This document shows, piece by piece, positions 1 through 6,854 of a stretch of DNA of 10,251 nucleotides. Source of the stretch: Bacillota bacterium (GTDB lineage Bacteria > Bacillota_I > Bacilli_A > RF39 > UBA660). Every line of letters begins with the position of its first letter. Within the stretch, counting starts at the first letter, position 1. The translations under genes and the position numbers were made by a program. The stretch spans positions 1 to 10,251 of the forward strand of contig DOEC01000027.1 of NCBI GenBank assembly GCA_003524085.1, written 5' to 3'. The notes under the pieces are model-generated. The model was not told the origin of the DNA, did not search any database, and saw only the letters and a program-made list of their open reading frames with translations.

Positions 1-14
1 ATTATTACTCATAT

Positions 15-91
15 TGGTAGCGACGGGGGGAATCGAACCCTCAACCTCACGGGTATGAACCGTGCGCTCTAGCCAGTTGAGCTACATCGCC
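15..91 (-). tRNA. tRNA-Met (CAU anticodon, elongator type)
   Basis: Read on the minus strand, the 77 nt fold into a full cloverleaf that includes an encoded 3' CCA (positions 17-15). The acceptor stem starts GGCGATG and pairs with CGTCGCT through G-U wobbles at the first and sixth pairs. The anticodon stem CACGG/CCGTG is perfect around the loop TTCATAC, giving anticodon CAT. The T loop is TTCGATT, and the T stem has one A-C mismatch (GAGGG/CCCCC). The first pair is G-U and not the C-A mismatch of initiator tRNA. The whole sequence closely resembles the Bacillus elongator tRNA-Met as I remember it, and not the tRNA-Ile with lysidine-modified CAU. It is divergent to the HerA-like gene and has its own promoter. 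Confidence 0.95.
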
Positions 92-105
92 ATCACAATA
101 ACAAA

Positions 106-135
106 ATAATACCATAAAAAGACTTATAAAGTCAA
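106..135 (-). promoter_or_regulatory. Promoter of the tRNA-Met gene
   Basis: On the minus strand there is a -35 TTGACT (135-130), an 18-bp spacer, and a -10 TATTAT (111-106) preceded by TGG, which makes an extended -10. Transcription would start near 99, about 8 nt before the mature tRNA 5' end. This fits a short precursor trimmed by RNase P. Confidence 0.65.
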
Positions 136-162
136 GCAGATTTTCATTTTTTTCTTTTAAAT

Positions 163-191
163 TTTAAAATTTTATGTTATATTTGTATTAT
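163..191 (+). promoter_or_regulatory. Probable promoter of the HerA-like gene
   Basis: A -10 TATTAT (186-191) lies 17 bp after a weak -35 TTTAAA (163-168). The expected start near 198 falls at the edge of the SD AAAGAGG (198-204), so the leader would be only about 14 nt. Because the region is very AT-rich, the -35 assignment is weak. Confidence 0.4.
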
Positions 192-211
192 AAGAGTAAA
201 GAGGTGCAAGT

Positions 212-1939
212 ATGTTTGGAAAAATAACTGAAATAAATGGGAATTCATGTATAGTAGAAAACATATCTCACGTAACCCATAGTGAGTTAATGAACTGTCA
301 TGTAGTCTTCCCTGAAAGTGATAGATTAGTAGTCGGAGAAATTATTAAAATAGGCGAAGAAAAAATAACTATTCTTCTTGTTGGAGAAATAAGGTCTAAT
401 CGTTTCTTTCCAGGAGTAGTTAAAAAACCTAGCACTACACCAAGAATAATAAATGTTAATGAGCTTGAATTAATTATAGGAAAACAAACAAAAGATATTC
501 CAACACTTGGACATTCAACAATTTATAAAAATTATGACGTAAAACTTCCAATTGATAGCATGTTTGGTAATCACTTAGCTATAATAGGAAACACAGGAAG
601 TGGAAAATCATGTGGAGTAACAAGAATTTTACAAAACTTATTTACTGAGTGTACGAATAAACCAAAGAATAGCCATTTTGTAATATTTGATGCATACGGA
701 GAATACACTCATGCTTTTGATGGATTAGATGTTAATACGAAAGTATATACTGCTGTAAAAGAAAGTGCTTTGGATTTGGGTCTTATATTACCGCCAAATT
801 TCTTAGAAGTAGATGATCTTGCAATTCTTTTAGGTGTTACAGAAACAGATCAACTTCCAGTTTTGGAAAAAACATTAAAACTAGTTTACATATTTACTAG
901 TAATGATGAAAAAGTAATAGAGTACAAAAATGACATAATTGCTAAGTGTCTACTTGATATATTAACATCTGGAAAATCAGGTAGTCAAATGAGAGACCAA
1001 ATAATTGCTGTTTTGACTCACTATAAAACAGATAGCCTTAACTTAGAAACCATAGTACACACTCCAGGATACGATAGGACACTTAAACAGTGCTTGCTTA
1101 TTGATGATCGTGGTAAAATTAATGCAATGGAATTAATTACAAAGTTTTTAAGTGAGTTTACGAAATTAAATTTAAATGAGATAATAATTGATAAAAACTA
1201 TACTTATTCATTAAATGATTTATACTATGCCTTAGAATTTGCGCTTATGAGTGAAGGCACAATTAACTCTACACTAAGTTACTCAAAAAACAATATTTTA
1301 AAAAATAGATTACAAACAATTATAAACAGTAAATATAAAAGTATTTTTGAAGTGAATGAGTATGTTACAAAAGAAGACTATATTAGTAAGTTCTTCACTA
1401 AAAACGAAGAAAATGCTCCACTTATAATAATTAACTTGAGTACAGTTGATGATAGATTTGCAAAAATTTTAACTAAACTATTTACAAAATTATTCTTTAC
1501 TTATACAATTACACTTAATAAACGTGCTTCTTTTCCAGTAAATATAATACTAGAAGAAGCTCATAGATACGTGCAAAATGATAACGACATCAACATAATA
1601 GGATACAATATATTTGATAGAATTACAAAAGAAGGAAGAAAATATGGAACACTTCTAACATTTATCACACAAAGACCTAGTGAACTATCTAGTACTGCTT
1701 TAAGTCAGTGTTCAAATTTCGTTATATTTAGAATATTTCATCCTAAAGATTTTGAAATTGTTAAAAGTATAAGTACGAATGTTGACTCAGAAAACTTAGA
1801 GAAACTAAAAACTCTTAACTCAGGAACTTCACTTGTTTTTGGAACTGGTTTTAAAATTCCGCTTTTAGTAAGTTTTGATTTACCAAGTCCTATGCCAACA
1901 AGCACAAATGTAATGTTAAGTCAAATATGGTATCAGTAA
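212..1939 (+). CDS. HerA-like P-loop ATPase (DUF87/HAS-barrel family)
   Basis: A 575-residue cytoplasmic ATPase of the HerA/FtsK superfamily; hexameric relatives pump or unwind DNA. Seen: an N-terminal beta-rich segment (about 1-70) consistent with a HAS barrel, Walker A GNTGSGKS (126-133), a HerA-type DAYGEY motif (160-165), Walker B NIILEEAH (444-451), a likely arginine-finger stretch ITKEGRKYGT (471-480), and TQRP (486-489). The ATG has SD AAAGAGG seven bases upstream. Length is usual for the family. The gene stands alone: the tRNA gene upstream is on the other strand and a terminator follows. Archaeal HerA works with the nuclease NurA in end resection, and bacterial relatives pair with SIR2 or DUF4297 effectors in phage defence. 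None of these partners is visible here, so the role (DNA repair, translocation or other) is open. Confidence 0.88.
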   Translation: MFGKITEINGNSCIVENISHVTHSELMNCHVVFPESDRLVVGEIIKIGEEKITILLVGEIRSNRFFPGVVKKPSTTPRIINVNELELIIGKQTKDIPTLGHSTIYKNYDVKLPIDSMFGNHLAIIGNTGSGKSCGVTRILQNLFTECTNKPKNSHFVIFDAYGEYTHAFDGLDVNTKVYTAVKESALDLGLILPPNFLEVDDLAILLGVTETDQLPVLEKTLKLVYIFTSNDEKVIEYKNDIIAKCLLDILTSGKSGSQMRDQIIAVLTHYKTDSLNLETIVHTPGYDRTLKQCLLIDDRGKINAMELITKFLSEFTKLNLNEIIIDKNYTYSLNDLYYALEFALMSEGTINSTLSYSKNNILKNRLQTIINSKYKSIFEVNEYVTKEDYISKFFTKNEENAPLIIINLSTVDDRFAKILTKLFTKLFFTYTITLNKRASFPVNIILEEAHRYVQNDNDINIIGYNIFDRITKEGRKYGTLLTFITQRPSELSSTALSQCSNFVIFRIFHPKDFEIVKSISTNVDSENLEKLKTLNSGTSLVFGTGFKIPLLVSFDLPSPMPTSTNVMLSQIWYQ

Positions 1940-1948
1940 ATAAAATGT

Positions 1949-1977
1949 AAAGTCTTTTCAAATGAATAGACTTTTTT
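1949..1977 (+). terminator. Rho-independent terminator after the HerA-like gene
   Basis: The arms AAAGTCT (1949-1955) and AGACTTT (1968-1974) pair perfectly. Inside, after a T-T mismatch, TTC pairs with GAA around an AAAT loop. Six T (1972-1977) overlap the right arm. The right arm also overlaps the putative -35 of the next gene. Confidence 0.8.
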
Positions 1978-1995
1978 ATATTTAAAGAGTATTAT
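1967..1995 (+). promoter_or_regulatory. Probable promoter of the murE-type gene
   Basis: A -35-like TAGACT (1967-1972) is followed after 17 bp by a -10 TATTAT (1990-1995). The start would fall near 2002, just before the strong SD AAAGGGAGG (2003-2011). The -35 box sits inside the preceding terminator stem, a compact arrangement. Confidence 0.5.
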
Positions 1996-2018
1996 AGTGT
2001 ACAAAGGGAGGTTTTTTC

Positions 2019-3464
2019 ATGAAACTAAATGAACTATATGAAAATGCACCAGATGTAGAAATTACAGGTATTAAAATTAATTCTAAAGAAATAGAAGAAG
2101 GTGACTTATTTATCTGTACGATGGGTGCTACTGTTGATAGACACAACTTTATTGGTGATGCTATTAAGAAAGGTGCTAAAGCTTTAATTGTAAGTAAAGA
2201 AGTAGATGCAAGTATTCCTTATGTTAAAGTAGAAAATACTAATAAAGAGTTACCTAAAATTGCAAGAAAATTTTATAATCATCCAGAAAACAGAATGAGC
2301 GTAATAGGTGTTACTGGAACAGACGGAAAAACTACAACAACTACAGTTATACAAACATTACTTGGAAGTGATAAATGCGCGTACATGGGTACTAATGGCA
2401 GAAGTTGTGCTAAATTTAGTAAAACGACTGCTAATACAACACCGGGGGCTGAAGTATTATATGGCTATTTAGACGAATTTATTAATGCAGGATGCGACAC
2501 TATCGCAATGGAAGCTAGTAGTGAAGCGTTTTATAATGGAAGACTAGAAGGTATGCCTTTTTTAGTAGGCGCTATTACTAATGTAACAAGTGAACACTTA
2601 AATACACATAAAACTTTTGAAAACTATCTTAATTGTAAATGTAAACTTTTTGATCAAATTAGAAAGGATGGATATGCAATTCTTAATAAAGATGATGAAC
2701 ACTTTAATGAAGTGTTAAGTCACTGTAAATGTAAAGTATTAACTTATGGACGAGATGAAAGTTGTAATTTATACATAAAAGACTTTAAAATATTTTCAGA
2801 CAAAACATTGATAACATTCGTGTTATTCGGTAAAACTTATGAAGTAACTAGTCCGCTTTTAGGAGACTTCAATGTTTATAACTTAGCGTGTGCATTATTA
2901 TCTTGTGTTGCATTAGGAAAGAAAATGGAAGACTTAATTCCAAATATATCTAAAATAAATGTAAGTGGAAGGCTTGATATGCTACCTAATATTGGACAAG
3001 ATTTCTACTGTATGGTAGATTATGCTCATACGCCTAACGCAATAGATAAAATATTGAATTTCGTTCACACTCTTGGAGTAAACAAAAGTATAGTAGTAAA
3101 CGGTTCAGCTGGAGAAAGAGACCATACAAAAAGACCGCAGATGGCAGAGGCTGTTTTAAAAAATGCCAGCTATGCAATATTTACATACGAAGATCCTAGA
3201 AGTGAAGACCCACTTGAGATAATTAAAGAAATGACTAGCACAGTAAAAGGTGTTTATAATAACTATGAGGTAATCGTAGATAGAAGGCAAGCAATTAGAC
3301 GTGCTATTGAGTTAGCTAGTGAAAATGATATTGTATTAATTCTAGGAAAAGGAAATGAAACTTATGAAAAACTAAGTACTGGAACAATATATTTTAACGA
3401 TGAAGAAGAAGCAATGGCTGCTATTAAAGAGAAATTAGAAACTAAGAAATTAACTTTAAAATAA
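2019..3464 (+). CDS. murE: MurE-type Mur ligase (UDP-MurNAc-L-Ala-D-Glu:amino-acid ligase)
   Basis: A cytoplasmic ATP-dependent ligase expected to add the third stem-peptide amino acid to UDP-MurNAc-L-Ala-D-Glu in peptidoglycan synthesis. The 481 residues show the three Mur-ligase domains: the N-terminal substrate domain (1-90), the ATP-binding core with GVTGTDGKTTT (97-107) and the probable carbamylated lysine K207 in YLNCKCKLF, and the C-terminal domain with VDYAHTPNA (333-341), GSAGERDHTKRP (362-373) and EDPRSEDP (391-398). The start ATG has a strong SD seven bases upstream. Several signature residues differ from textbook MurE: SSHA reads SSEA (167-170), DNPR reads EDPR, and GKGHE reads GKGNE (443-447). 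The arginine kept in EDPR is the residue that contacts diaminopimelate in E. coli MurE, but a DDPR enzyme (Thermotoga) uses lysine, so the amino acid added is uncertain. A divergent paralogue is also possible. Confidence 0.85.
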   Translation: MKLNELYENAPDVEITGIKINSKEIEEGDLFICTMGATVDRHNFIGDAIKKGAKALIVSKEVDASIPYVKVENTNKELPKIARKFYNHPENRMSVIGVTGTDGKTTTTTVIQTLLGSDKCAYMGTNGRSCAKFSKTTANTTPGAEVLYGYLDEFINAGCDTIAMEASSEAFYNGRLEGMPFLVGAITNVTSEHLNTHKTFENYLNCKCKLFDQIRKDGYAILNKDDEHFNEVLSHCKCKVLTYGRDESCNLYIKDFKIFSDKTLITFVLFGKTYEVTSPLLGDFNVYNLACALLSCVALGKKMEDLIPNISKINVSGRLDMLPNIGQDFYCMVDYAHTPNAIDKILNFVHTLGVNKSIVVNGSAGERDHTKRPQMAEAVLKNASYAIFTYEDPRSEDPLEIIKEMTSTVKGVYNNYEVIVDRRQAIRRAIELASENDIVLILGKGNETYEKLSTGTIYFNDEEEAMAAIKEKLETKKLTLK

Positions 3465-3466
3465 AC

Positions 3467-3495
3467 TAGACAAATATGCTTGTTTGTAGTAAAAT
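3467..3495 (+). promoter_or_regulatory. Promoter of trpS
   Basis: TAGACA (3467-3472), a 17-bp spacer and TAAAAT (3490-3495) make a good vegetative promoter directly after the murE stop. The start would be near 3502, leaving a leader of about 14 nt. There is no room for a T-box or other leader regulator. It also argues against translation starting upstream at 3480. Confidence 0.6.
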
Positions 3496-3515
3496 TTGTG
3501 TATGGAAGTGATAAA

Positions 3516-4499
3516 ATGAAAAGATTATTAACAGGTTTAAAACCAACTGGAAATTTAACTTTGGGAAATTATATAGGTGCGATAAAGCCACTTGTAGATT
3601 TAGCTAATACTAATGAATACGAAATACTTTTATTCGTAGCTGACTTACACGCATTAACCGTTTATCAAGAACCTGATTTACTAAGAGATAGAATTAAAAA
3701 GTTTATTGCAATGTATTTAGCCTGCGGTGTAGACCCATCAAAAGTTACCATTTATATTCAGTCAGATAATACATATATTCCAGCTATCTCATGGATACTA
3801 GAGTGTAATACTTATTATGGAGAAGCTAGTAGAATGATACAGTTTAAAGAAAAAAGTAAAGGGAGTGATAACTTTTCAATAGGTTTGCTTACATACCCAG
3901 TATTAATGGCAGCAGACATTCTTTACTGTGACGCTGACTTTGTACCAGTTGGAGTAGACCAAAAACAACACGTTGAACTAGCAAGAGACATAGCTATTCG
4001 TTTTAACAAAAAATATGGAGAAACTTTTAATATCCCAGCACCTCTTATAACAAAAGCAGGTACTAAAATAAAAGACCTAAAGCATCCTGATAAAAAGATG
4101 AGCAAAAGTGAAGATAATCCAAGTGGTGTAATATCTTTATTTGACGAACCTTCTAGCATAATTAAGAAAATAAAAGGTGCAACAACAGATAGCGATAACT
4201 TAGTATATTTTGATGAAGAAAATAAGCCAGGTATATCGAATTTATTAAACATTGCATCAGTAATGACTGGTAGAAGTATAGACGACTTAGTAAGTGAATT
4301 TAAAAACAGTGGTTATGGTACATTCAAAACATATGTTGGAGAAGTAACTGCTAATAAAATCTCTGAAATTCAAGAAAAATATAATAAATTATTAAATAGT
4401 AGTGAAATAGACGAAGTATTAAATGGTGGCTTAAATAAAAGTATTAGTCTTGCAAAAACTAAATACGAAGACATGAAAAAGAAAGTGGGACTTAACTAG
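3516..4499 (+). CDS. trpS: Tryptophanyl-tRNA synthetase
   Basis: A class I aminoacyl-tRNA synthetase that charges tRNA-Trp with tryptophan in the cytoplasm. Seen: the N-terminal PTGNLTLGNY (10-19), which carries the HIGH-equivalent, YPVLMAADIL (127-136), VGVDQKQHVELARDIA (145-160), the usual tryptophan/tRNA-pocket region, and KMSKS exactly at 194-198. At 327 residues from this start, the length is normal for bacterial TrpRS. I chose ATG 3516 over the in-frame ATG 3480 because homologues begin right at the KRLLTGLKPTG segment, because an SD GGAAGTG (3504-3510) sits five bases upstream, and because the likely promoter lies between the two ATGs. It follows the Mur ligase by about 50 bp, so read-through from murE is possible, and its own terminator overlaps the stop codon. 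Confidence 0.96.
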   Translation: MKRLLTGLKPTGNLTLGNYIGAIKPLVDLANTNEYEILLFVADLHALTVYQEPDLLRDRIKKFIAMYLACGVDPSKVTIYIQSDNTYIPAISWILECNTYYGEASRMIQFKEKSKGSDNFSIGLLTYPVLMAADILYCDADFVPVGVDQKQHVELARDIAIRFNKKYGETFNIPAPLITKAGTKIKDLKHPDKKMSKSEDNPSGVISLFDEPSSIIKKIKGATTDSDNLVYFDEENKPGISNLLNIASVMTGRSIDDLVSEFKNSGYGTFKTYVGEVTANKISEIQEKYNKLLNSSEIDEVLNGGLNKSISLAKTKYEDMKKKVGLN

Positions 4500-4510
4500 T
4501 TCTACTTTTT
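4482..4510 (+). terminator. Rho-independent terminator at the end of trpS
   Basis: An 11-bp stem (4482-4492 with 4498-4508, two G-U wobbles) closes a TAACT loop that contains the first base of the trpS stop codon, and runs into TTTTT (4506-4510). The left arm is coding sequence. It separates trpS from the two-component operon. Confidence 0.7.
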
Positions 4511-4513
4511 AAA

Positions 4514-4547
4514 TTTTCACATACTTATCACACTAGTACTTTATAAT
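4514..4547 (+). promoter_or_regulatory. Two-component operon promoter with PhoB-like direct repeats
   Basis: Two direct repeats, TTTTCAC (4514-4520) and TTATCAC (4525-4531), are 11 bp apart start to start. After exactly 10 bp comes a perfect -10 TATAAT (4542-4547). At the -35 position there is only ACATAC, so the promoter looks activator-dependent. OmpR/PhoB-family regulators bind tandem half sites of this period, and E. coli pho boxes lie 10 bp before the -10 in the same way. The same arrangement recurs at 6606-6650, so autoregulation by the encoded regulator is likely (inference). Confidence 0.65.
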
Positions 4548-4567
4548 GAAATAGGGAGTTGATAAAA

Positions 4568-5230
4568 ATGACAATATTAATAGTAGATGATGAAGTGCTA
4601 ATAAGAAACGTAATAAAAGAATATTTACTTAATGAAGGATACAAAGTACTTGAAGCAAAAGACGGGTTTGACGCTTTAAGAGTAATTTCTGACAATAAAG
4701 TAGACCTAATTGTTTTAGACATAATGATGCCTAAAATGGATGGTTTCACATGCCTTAGTGAAATAAGAAAAACAAAGAATATTCCTGTAATAATGTTAAG
4801 CGCAAGAAAAGAAGAAACAGATAAACTTAATAGTTTTGATCTAGGAGTAGACGATTATGTTACAAAACCTTTTAGCCCAAAAGAATTAGTAGCTAGAGTA
4901 AAAGCTCATTTAAAAAGAACAACATCTAATAATGAAAACTATACTTATAAAAATCTTATAGTAGACTATAAAGGTAGAAAAGTAACAATTAATGGCAAAG
5001 AAGTAAATCTAACACCTAAAGAATATGAGCTTCTTACATATTTTATTAAAAACAAAGGAATTGCTTTAAGCCGTGAGCAACTACTTAATAATGTTTGGGA
5101 TTATGACTACTATGGAGATGATAGAACAGTAGATACACACATAAAAATGTTAAGAAAAAGCTTGGGAGACTATAGAAACCTAATTAAAACAATAAGGGAA
5201 GTAGGTTATAAATATGAAACTGAAGAATAG
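4568..5230 (+). CDS. OmpR/PhoB-family response regulator
   Basis: A DNA-binding response regulator of 220 residues, of normal family length. The receiver domain (1-118) shows the acidic pair D7/D8, phosphoacceptor D51 in LIVLDIMMP, switch residue S78 and the conserved K100 in YVTKPF. The winged-helix output domain (about 125-217) includes NLTPKEYELL and TVDTHIKMLRKSLG followed by IREVGYKY. I start at ATG 4568 because the SD GGGAG (4554-4558) lies nine bases upstream; the in-frame TTG 4559 touches the SD. Its last 17 nt overlap the kinase gene, which implies translational coupling. The direct repeats upstream of this gene and downstream of the kinase are the likely binding sites. The family cannot be narrowed safely to PhoP, VanR or CiaR from sequence alone. 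Confidence 0.95.
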   Translation: MTILIVDDEVLIRNVIKEYLLNEGYKVLEAKDGFDALRVISDNKVDLIVLDIMMPKMDGFTCLSEIRKTKNIPVIMLSARKEETDKLNSFDLGVDDYVTKPFSPKELVARVKAHLKRTTSNNENYTYKNLIVDYKGRKVTINGKEVNLTPKEYELLTYFIKNKGIALSREQLLNNVWDYDYYGDDRTVDTHIKMLRKSLGDYRNLIKTIREVGYKYETEE

Positions 5231-6605
5231 AACACTAAAAGAACAAATATGGTTTTACATGGCCATATTTTCTACATGTCTAATAGCTTTACTTTGGATA
5301 CTTCAAGTATTATTTTTTGACGCTTACTATGAAGAAAAAACAACAAAAACAATAGAAAAAATAGCTTTGAAAACAAAGTATTATTACCTAAACAATAAAA
5401 CAACAAATAGTTATGACACACTATCATACGATAATAATGCATGTATTGAAATAATAGAAGATAATACTTCAATTTATAGTTCAAATGGTAAAAGAAGAGG
5501 TTGTATATATATTGATGATACAGTTGAATTAAGTACAAATTACATATTAGATTTTATTGAAAGTGATGAAACTACAAAGAACTACAAAATAATAAATCCA
5601 AAACTTAATAATCAAACACTAGTAACAGCGATAAAACTTAAAGATAGTGCTTATGCTTTTATCAATGTAAGTTTAGAGCCTACTGACCCAGCTATATCAA
5701 TAATTCGTTCAGAACTAATATACATAAGTATATTTATATATTTGTCTTCATTTATAATCGCGTACTTTATAAGTAGGCACATCAGTAAGCCCATTCTAGA
5801 ATTAAATAAAGAAGCTACAAAGATGTCTAAAGGGGATTTAATAACTCCATTTAACGAAAACTCAAACATTGAAGAAATAAAAGAACTTTCTAGAACATTA
5901 AATCAAACAAAAAAAGAATTATCTAAAATTGATACAACAAGAAAAGACTTGCTTGCTAATGTTTCACATGACCTTAAAACACCACTTACAATGATTAAAG
6001 CATATGCTGAAATGGCAAGAGATTTAAATAAGGATAATGAAGAAAAAAGAACAGATAATTTAAATGTTATAATTGAAGAAAGTGATAGACTAAATAGCTT
6101 AGTAAACAATATACTAGAGTTATCTAAAAGTGAAAAAAACATGGATACACTAACAAGAGAAAACTTTAGTATAAATGAGTTAATCACAAAAGTACTTCAT
6201 AGATTTGATTATCTAACTGAAGAAGGATACACTTTAAAATTTGTATCTAAAAAAGAATATATCATATATGCAGACATCCAAAAAATCGAGCAAGTTATAT
6301 ATAATTTAGTAATAAATGCAGTAAACTATACTGGAAAAGATAAAAAAGTAACTGTTAAAATAGAAGAAAATAAAGGCTATATAAGGGTGTATGTCATTGA
6401 CACAGGTAAAGGAATAGCTGAAAGTGAAATTAATCTAATCTGGGATAAGTACTATAAAAATGAAAAAAATCATCAAAGAAATAAAATAGGAACTGGTTTA
6501 GGCTTGTCTATAGTGAAAAATATTTTAATAAAACATAACTATAACTATGGCGTAATTAGTACTAAAGGAAAGGGTAGTAAATTCTATTTTGACATTAACA
6601 TATAA
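5214..6605 (+). CDS. Membrane sensor histidine kinase
   Basis: The partner kinase of the preceding regulator, 463 residues. Layout: cytoplasmic N-tail, TM1 (about 13-35), an extracytoplasmic sensor segment of about 130 residues (36-165), TM2 (about 166-187), HAMP (about 188-240) and then directly HisKA with the phosphorylated histidine H252 in SHDLKTPL. The ATP-binding domain has the N box around N368, G1 DTGKG (396-400) and G2 GTGLGLS (426-432). There is no PAS domain between HAMP and HisKA, unlike Bacillus PhoR. The sensor segment matches no family I recognise; it carries two cysteines, C77 and C97, that could form a disulphide. The signal is unknown. The gene starts inside the regulator gene (17-nt overlap), and its stop codon is immediately followed by the repeats of the next promoter, with no terminator between. 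Confidence 0.93.
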   Translation: MKLKNRTLKEQIWFYMAIFSTCLIALLWILQVLFFDAYYEEKTTKTIEKIALKTKYYYLNNKTTNSYDTLSYDNNACIEIIEDNTSIYSSNGKRRGCIYIDDTVELSTNYILDFIESDETTKNYKIINPKLNNQTLVTAIKLKDSAYAFINVSLEPTDPAISIIRSELIYISIFIYLSSFIIAYFISRHISKPILELNKEATKMSKGDLITPFNENSNIEEIKELSRTLNQTKKELSKIDTTRKDLLANVSHDLKTPLTMIKAYAEMARDLNKDNEEKRTDNLNVIIEESDRLNSLVNNILELSKSEKNMDTLTRENFSINELITKVLHRFDYLTEEGYTLKFVSKKEYIIYADIQKIEQVIYNLVINAVNYTGKDKKVTVKIEENKGYIRVYVIDTGKGIAESEINLIWDKYYKNEKNHQRNKIGTGLGLSIVKNILIKHNYNYGVISTKGKGSKFYFDINI

Positions 6606-6650
6606 TTTTCACTTTTCTTTCACAAATTTATCACTTAACTTTAGTATACT
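6606..6650 (+). promoter_or_regulatory. Promoter with three PhoB-like direct repeats, for a short transcript
   Basis: Three repeats, TTTTCAC (6606-6612), CTTTCAC (6617-6623) and TTATCAC (6628-6634), follow each other at exactly 11 bp. A -10 TATACT (6645-6650) comes 10 bp after the last. The -35 position reads ACAAAT, so activation would be needed. Repeat motif, period and distance to the -10 equal those at 4514-4547. The first repeat begins on the base after the kinase stop codon. The expected transcription start is near 6657. Confidence 0.65.
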
Positions 6651-6656
6651 TATATC

Positions 6657-6776
6657 ATGAAAGGAGAAGTGATATTGTTAGAAGAAAAGTTGTAATAAAA
6701 ATATAAATCCTCAAAAAACCTATAAAATCACATATAACAATTAAGAGTACACGATTAATCCCAGTGTACTCTTTTT
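6657..6776 (+). ncRNA. Putative small RNA or mini-ORF transcript under two-component control
   Basis: Predicted from a promoter ending at 6650 and a strong terminator ending near 6776, giving about 120 nt. No ORF of normal size is present. An ATG at 6657, right at the expected start, opens a 12-codon leaderless frame (MKGEVILLEEKL). A good SD AAAGGAG (6660-6666) stands eight bases before an in-frame TTG (6675) that would give only six residues. An alternative frame from the rare start ATT 6674 would give ten basic residues. TCCTC (6708-6712) could pair with GA-rich SD sites of target mRNAs. Regulator-controlled small RNAs are known for the CiaRH system of streptococci, but no homology is claimed. 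It could instead be just the 3' end of the kinase mRNA. Confidence 0.45.
6743..6776 (+). terminator. Rho-independent terminator of the small transcript and kinase operon
   Basis: A perfect 10-bp stem, AAGAGTACAC (6743-6752) with GTGTACTCTT (6764-6773), an 11-nt loop, and a T tract (6772-6776). No other terminator lies between the kinase stop and the coupling-protein gene, so it probably serves both transcripts. Confidence 0.85.
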
Positions 6777-6817
6777 CAAATTTTTAATTATAATTACTAG
6801 TTTTTTCTTTTAATATT

Positions 6818-6826
6818 TGATATAAT
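6818..6826 (+). promoter_or_regulatory. Extended -10 promoter of the coupling-protein gene
   Basis: TGATATAAT (6818-6826) is a perfect extended -10. No good -35 stands 16-18 bp upstream, which an extended -10 can tolerate. The start would be near 6833, about 22 nt before the ATG at 6855. The SD in between is weak (GAAAGAGAAGAG, 6834-6845). Confidence 0.5.
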
Positions 6827-6854
6827 TATTTTTGAAAGAGAAGAGTGGTTTTAA

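Noticed and set aside
121..133. Small inverted repeat GACTT-ATA-AAGTC between the tRNA and HerA-like genes.
   Set aside because: Only 5 bp with a 3-nt loop, overlaps the tRNA promoter -35 and has no T run directly after it; not a convincing terminator.
3480..3515. Upstream in-frame ATG that would give TrpRS 12 extra residues.
   Set aside because: No SD, homologues start at the later Met, and the likely promoter lies downstream of this ATG.
3923..4252. Minus-strand open frame of 109 codons inside trpS, and similar minus-strand frames inside the kinase and coupling-protein genes.
   Set aside because: Antisense shadows of strongly supported genes; they have no SD or family signature.
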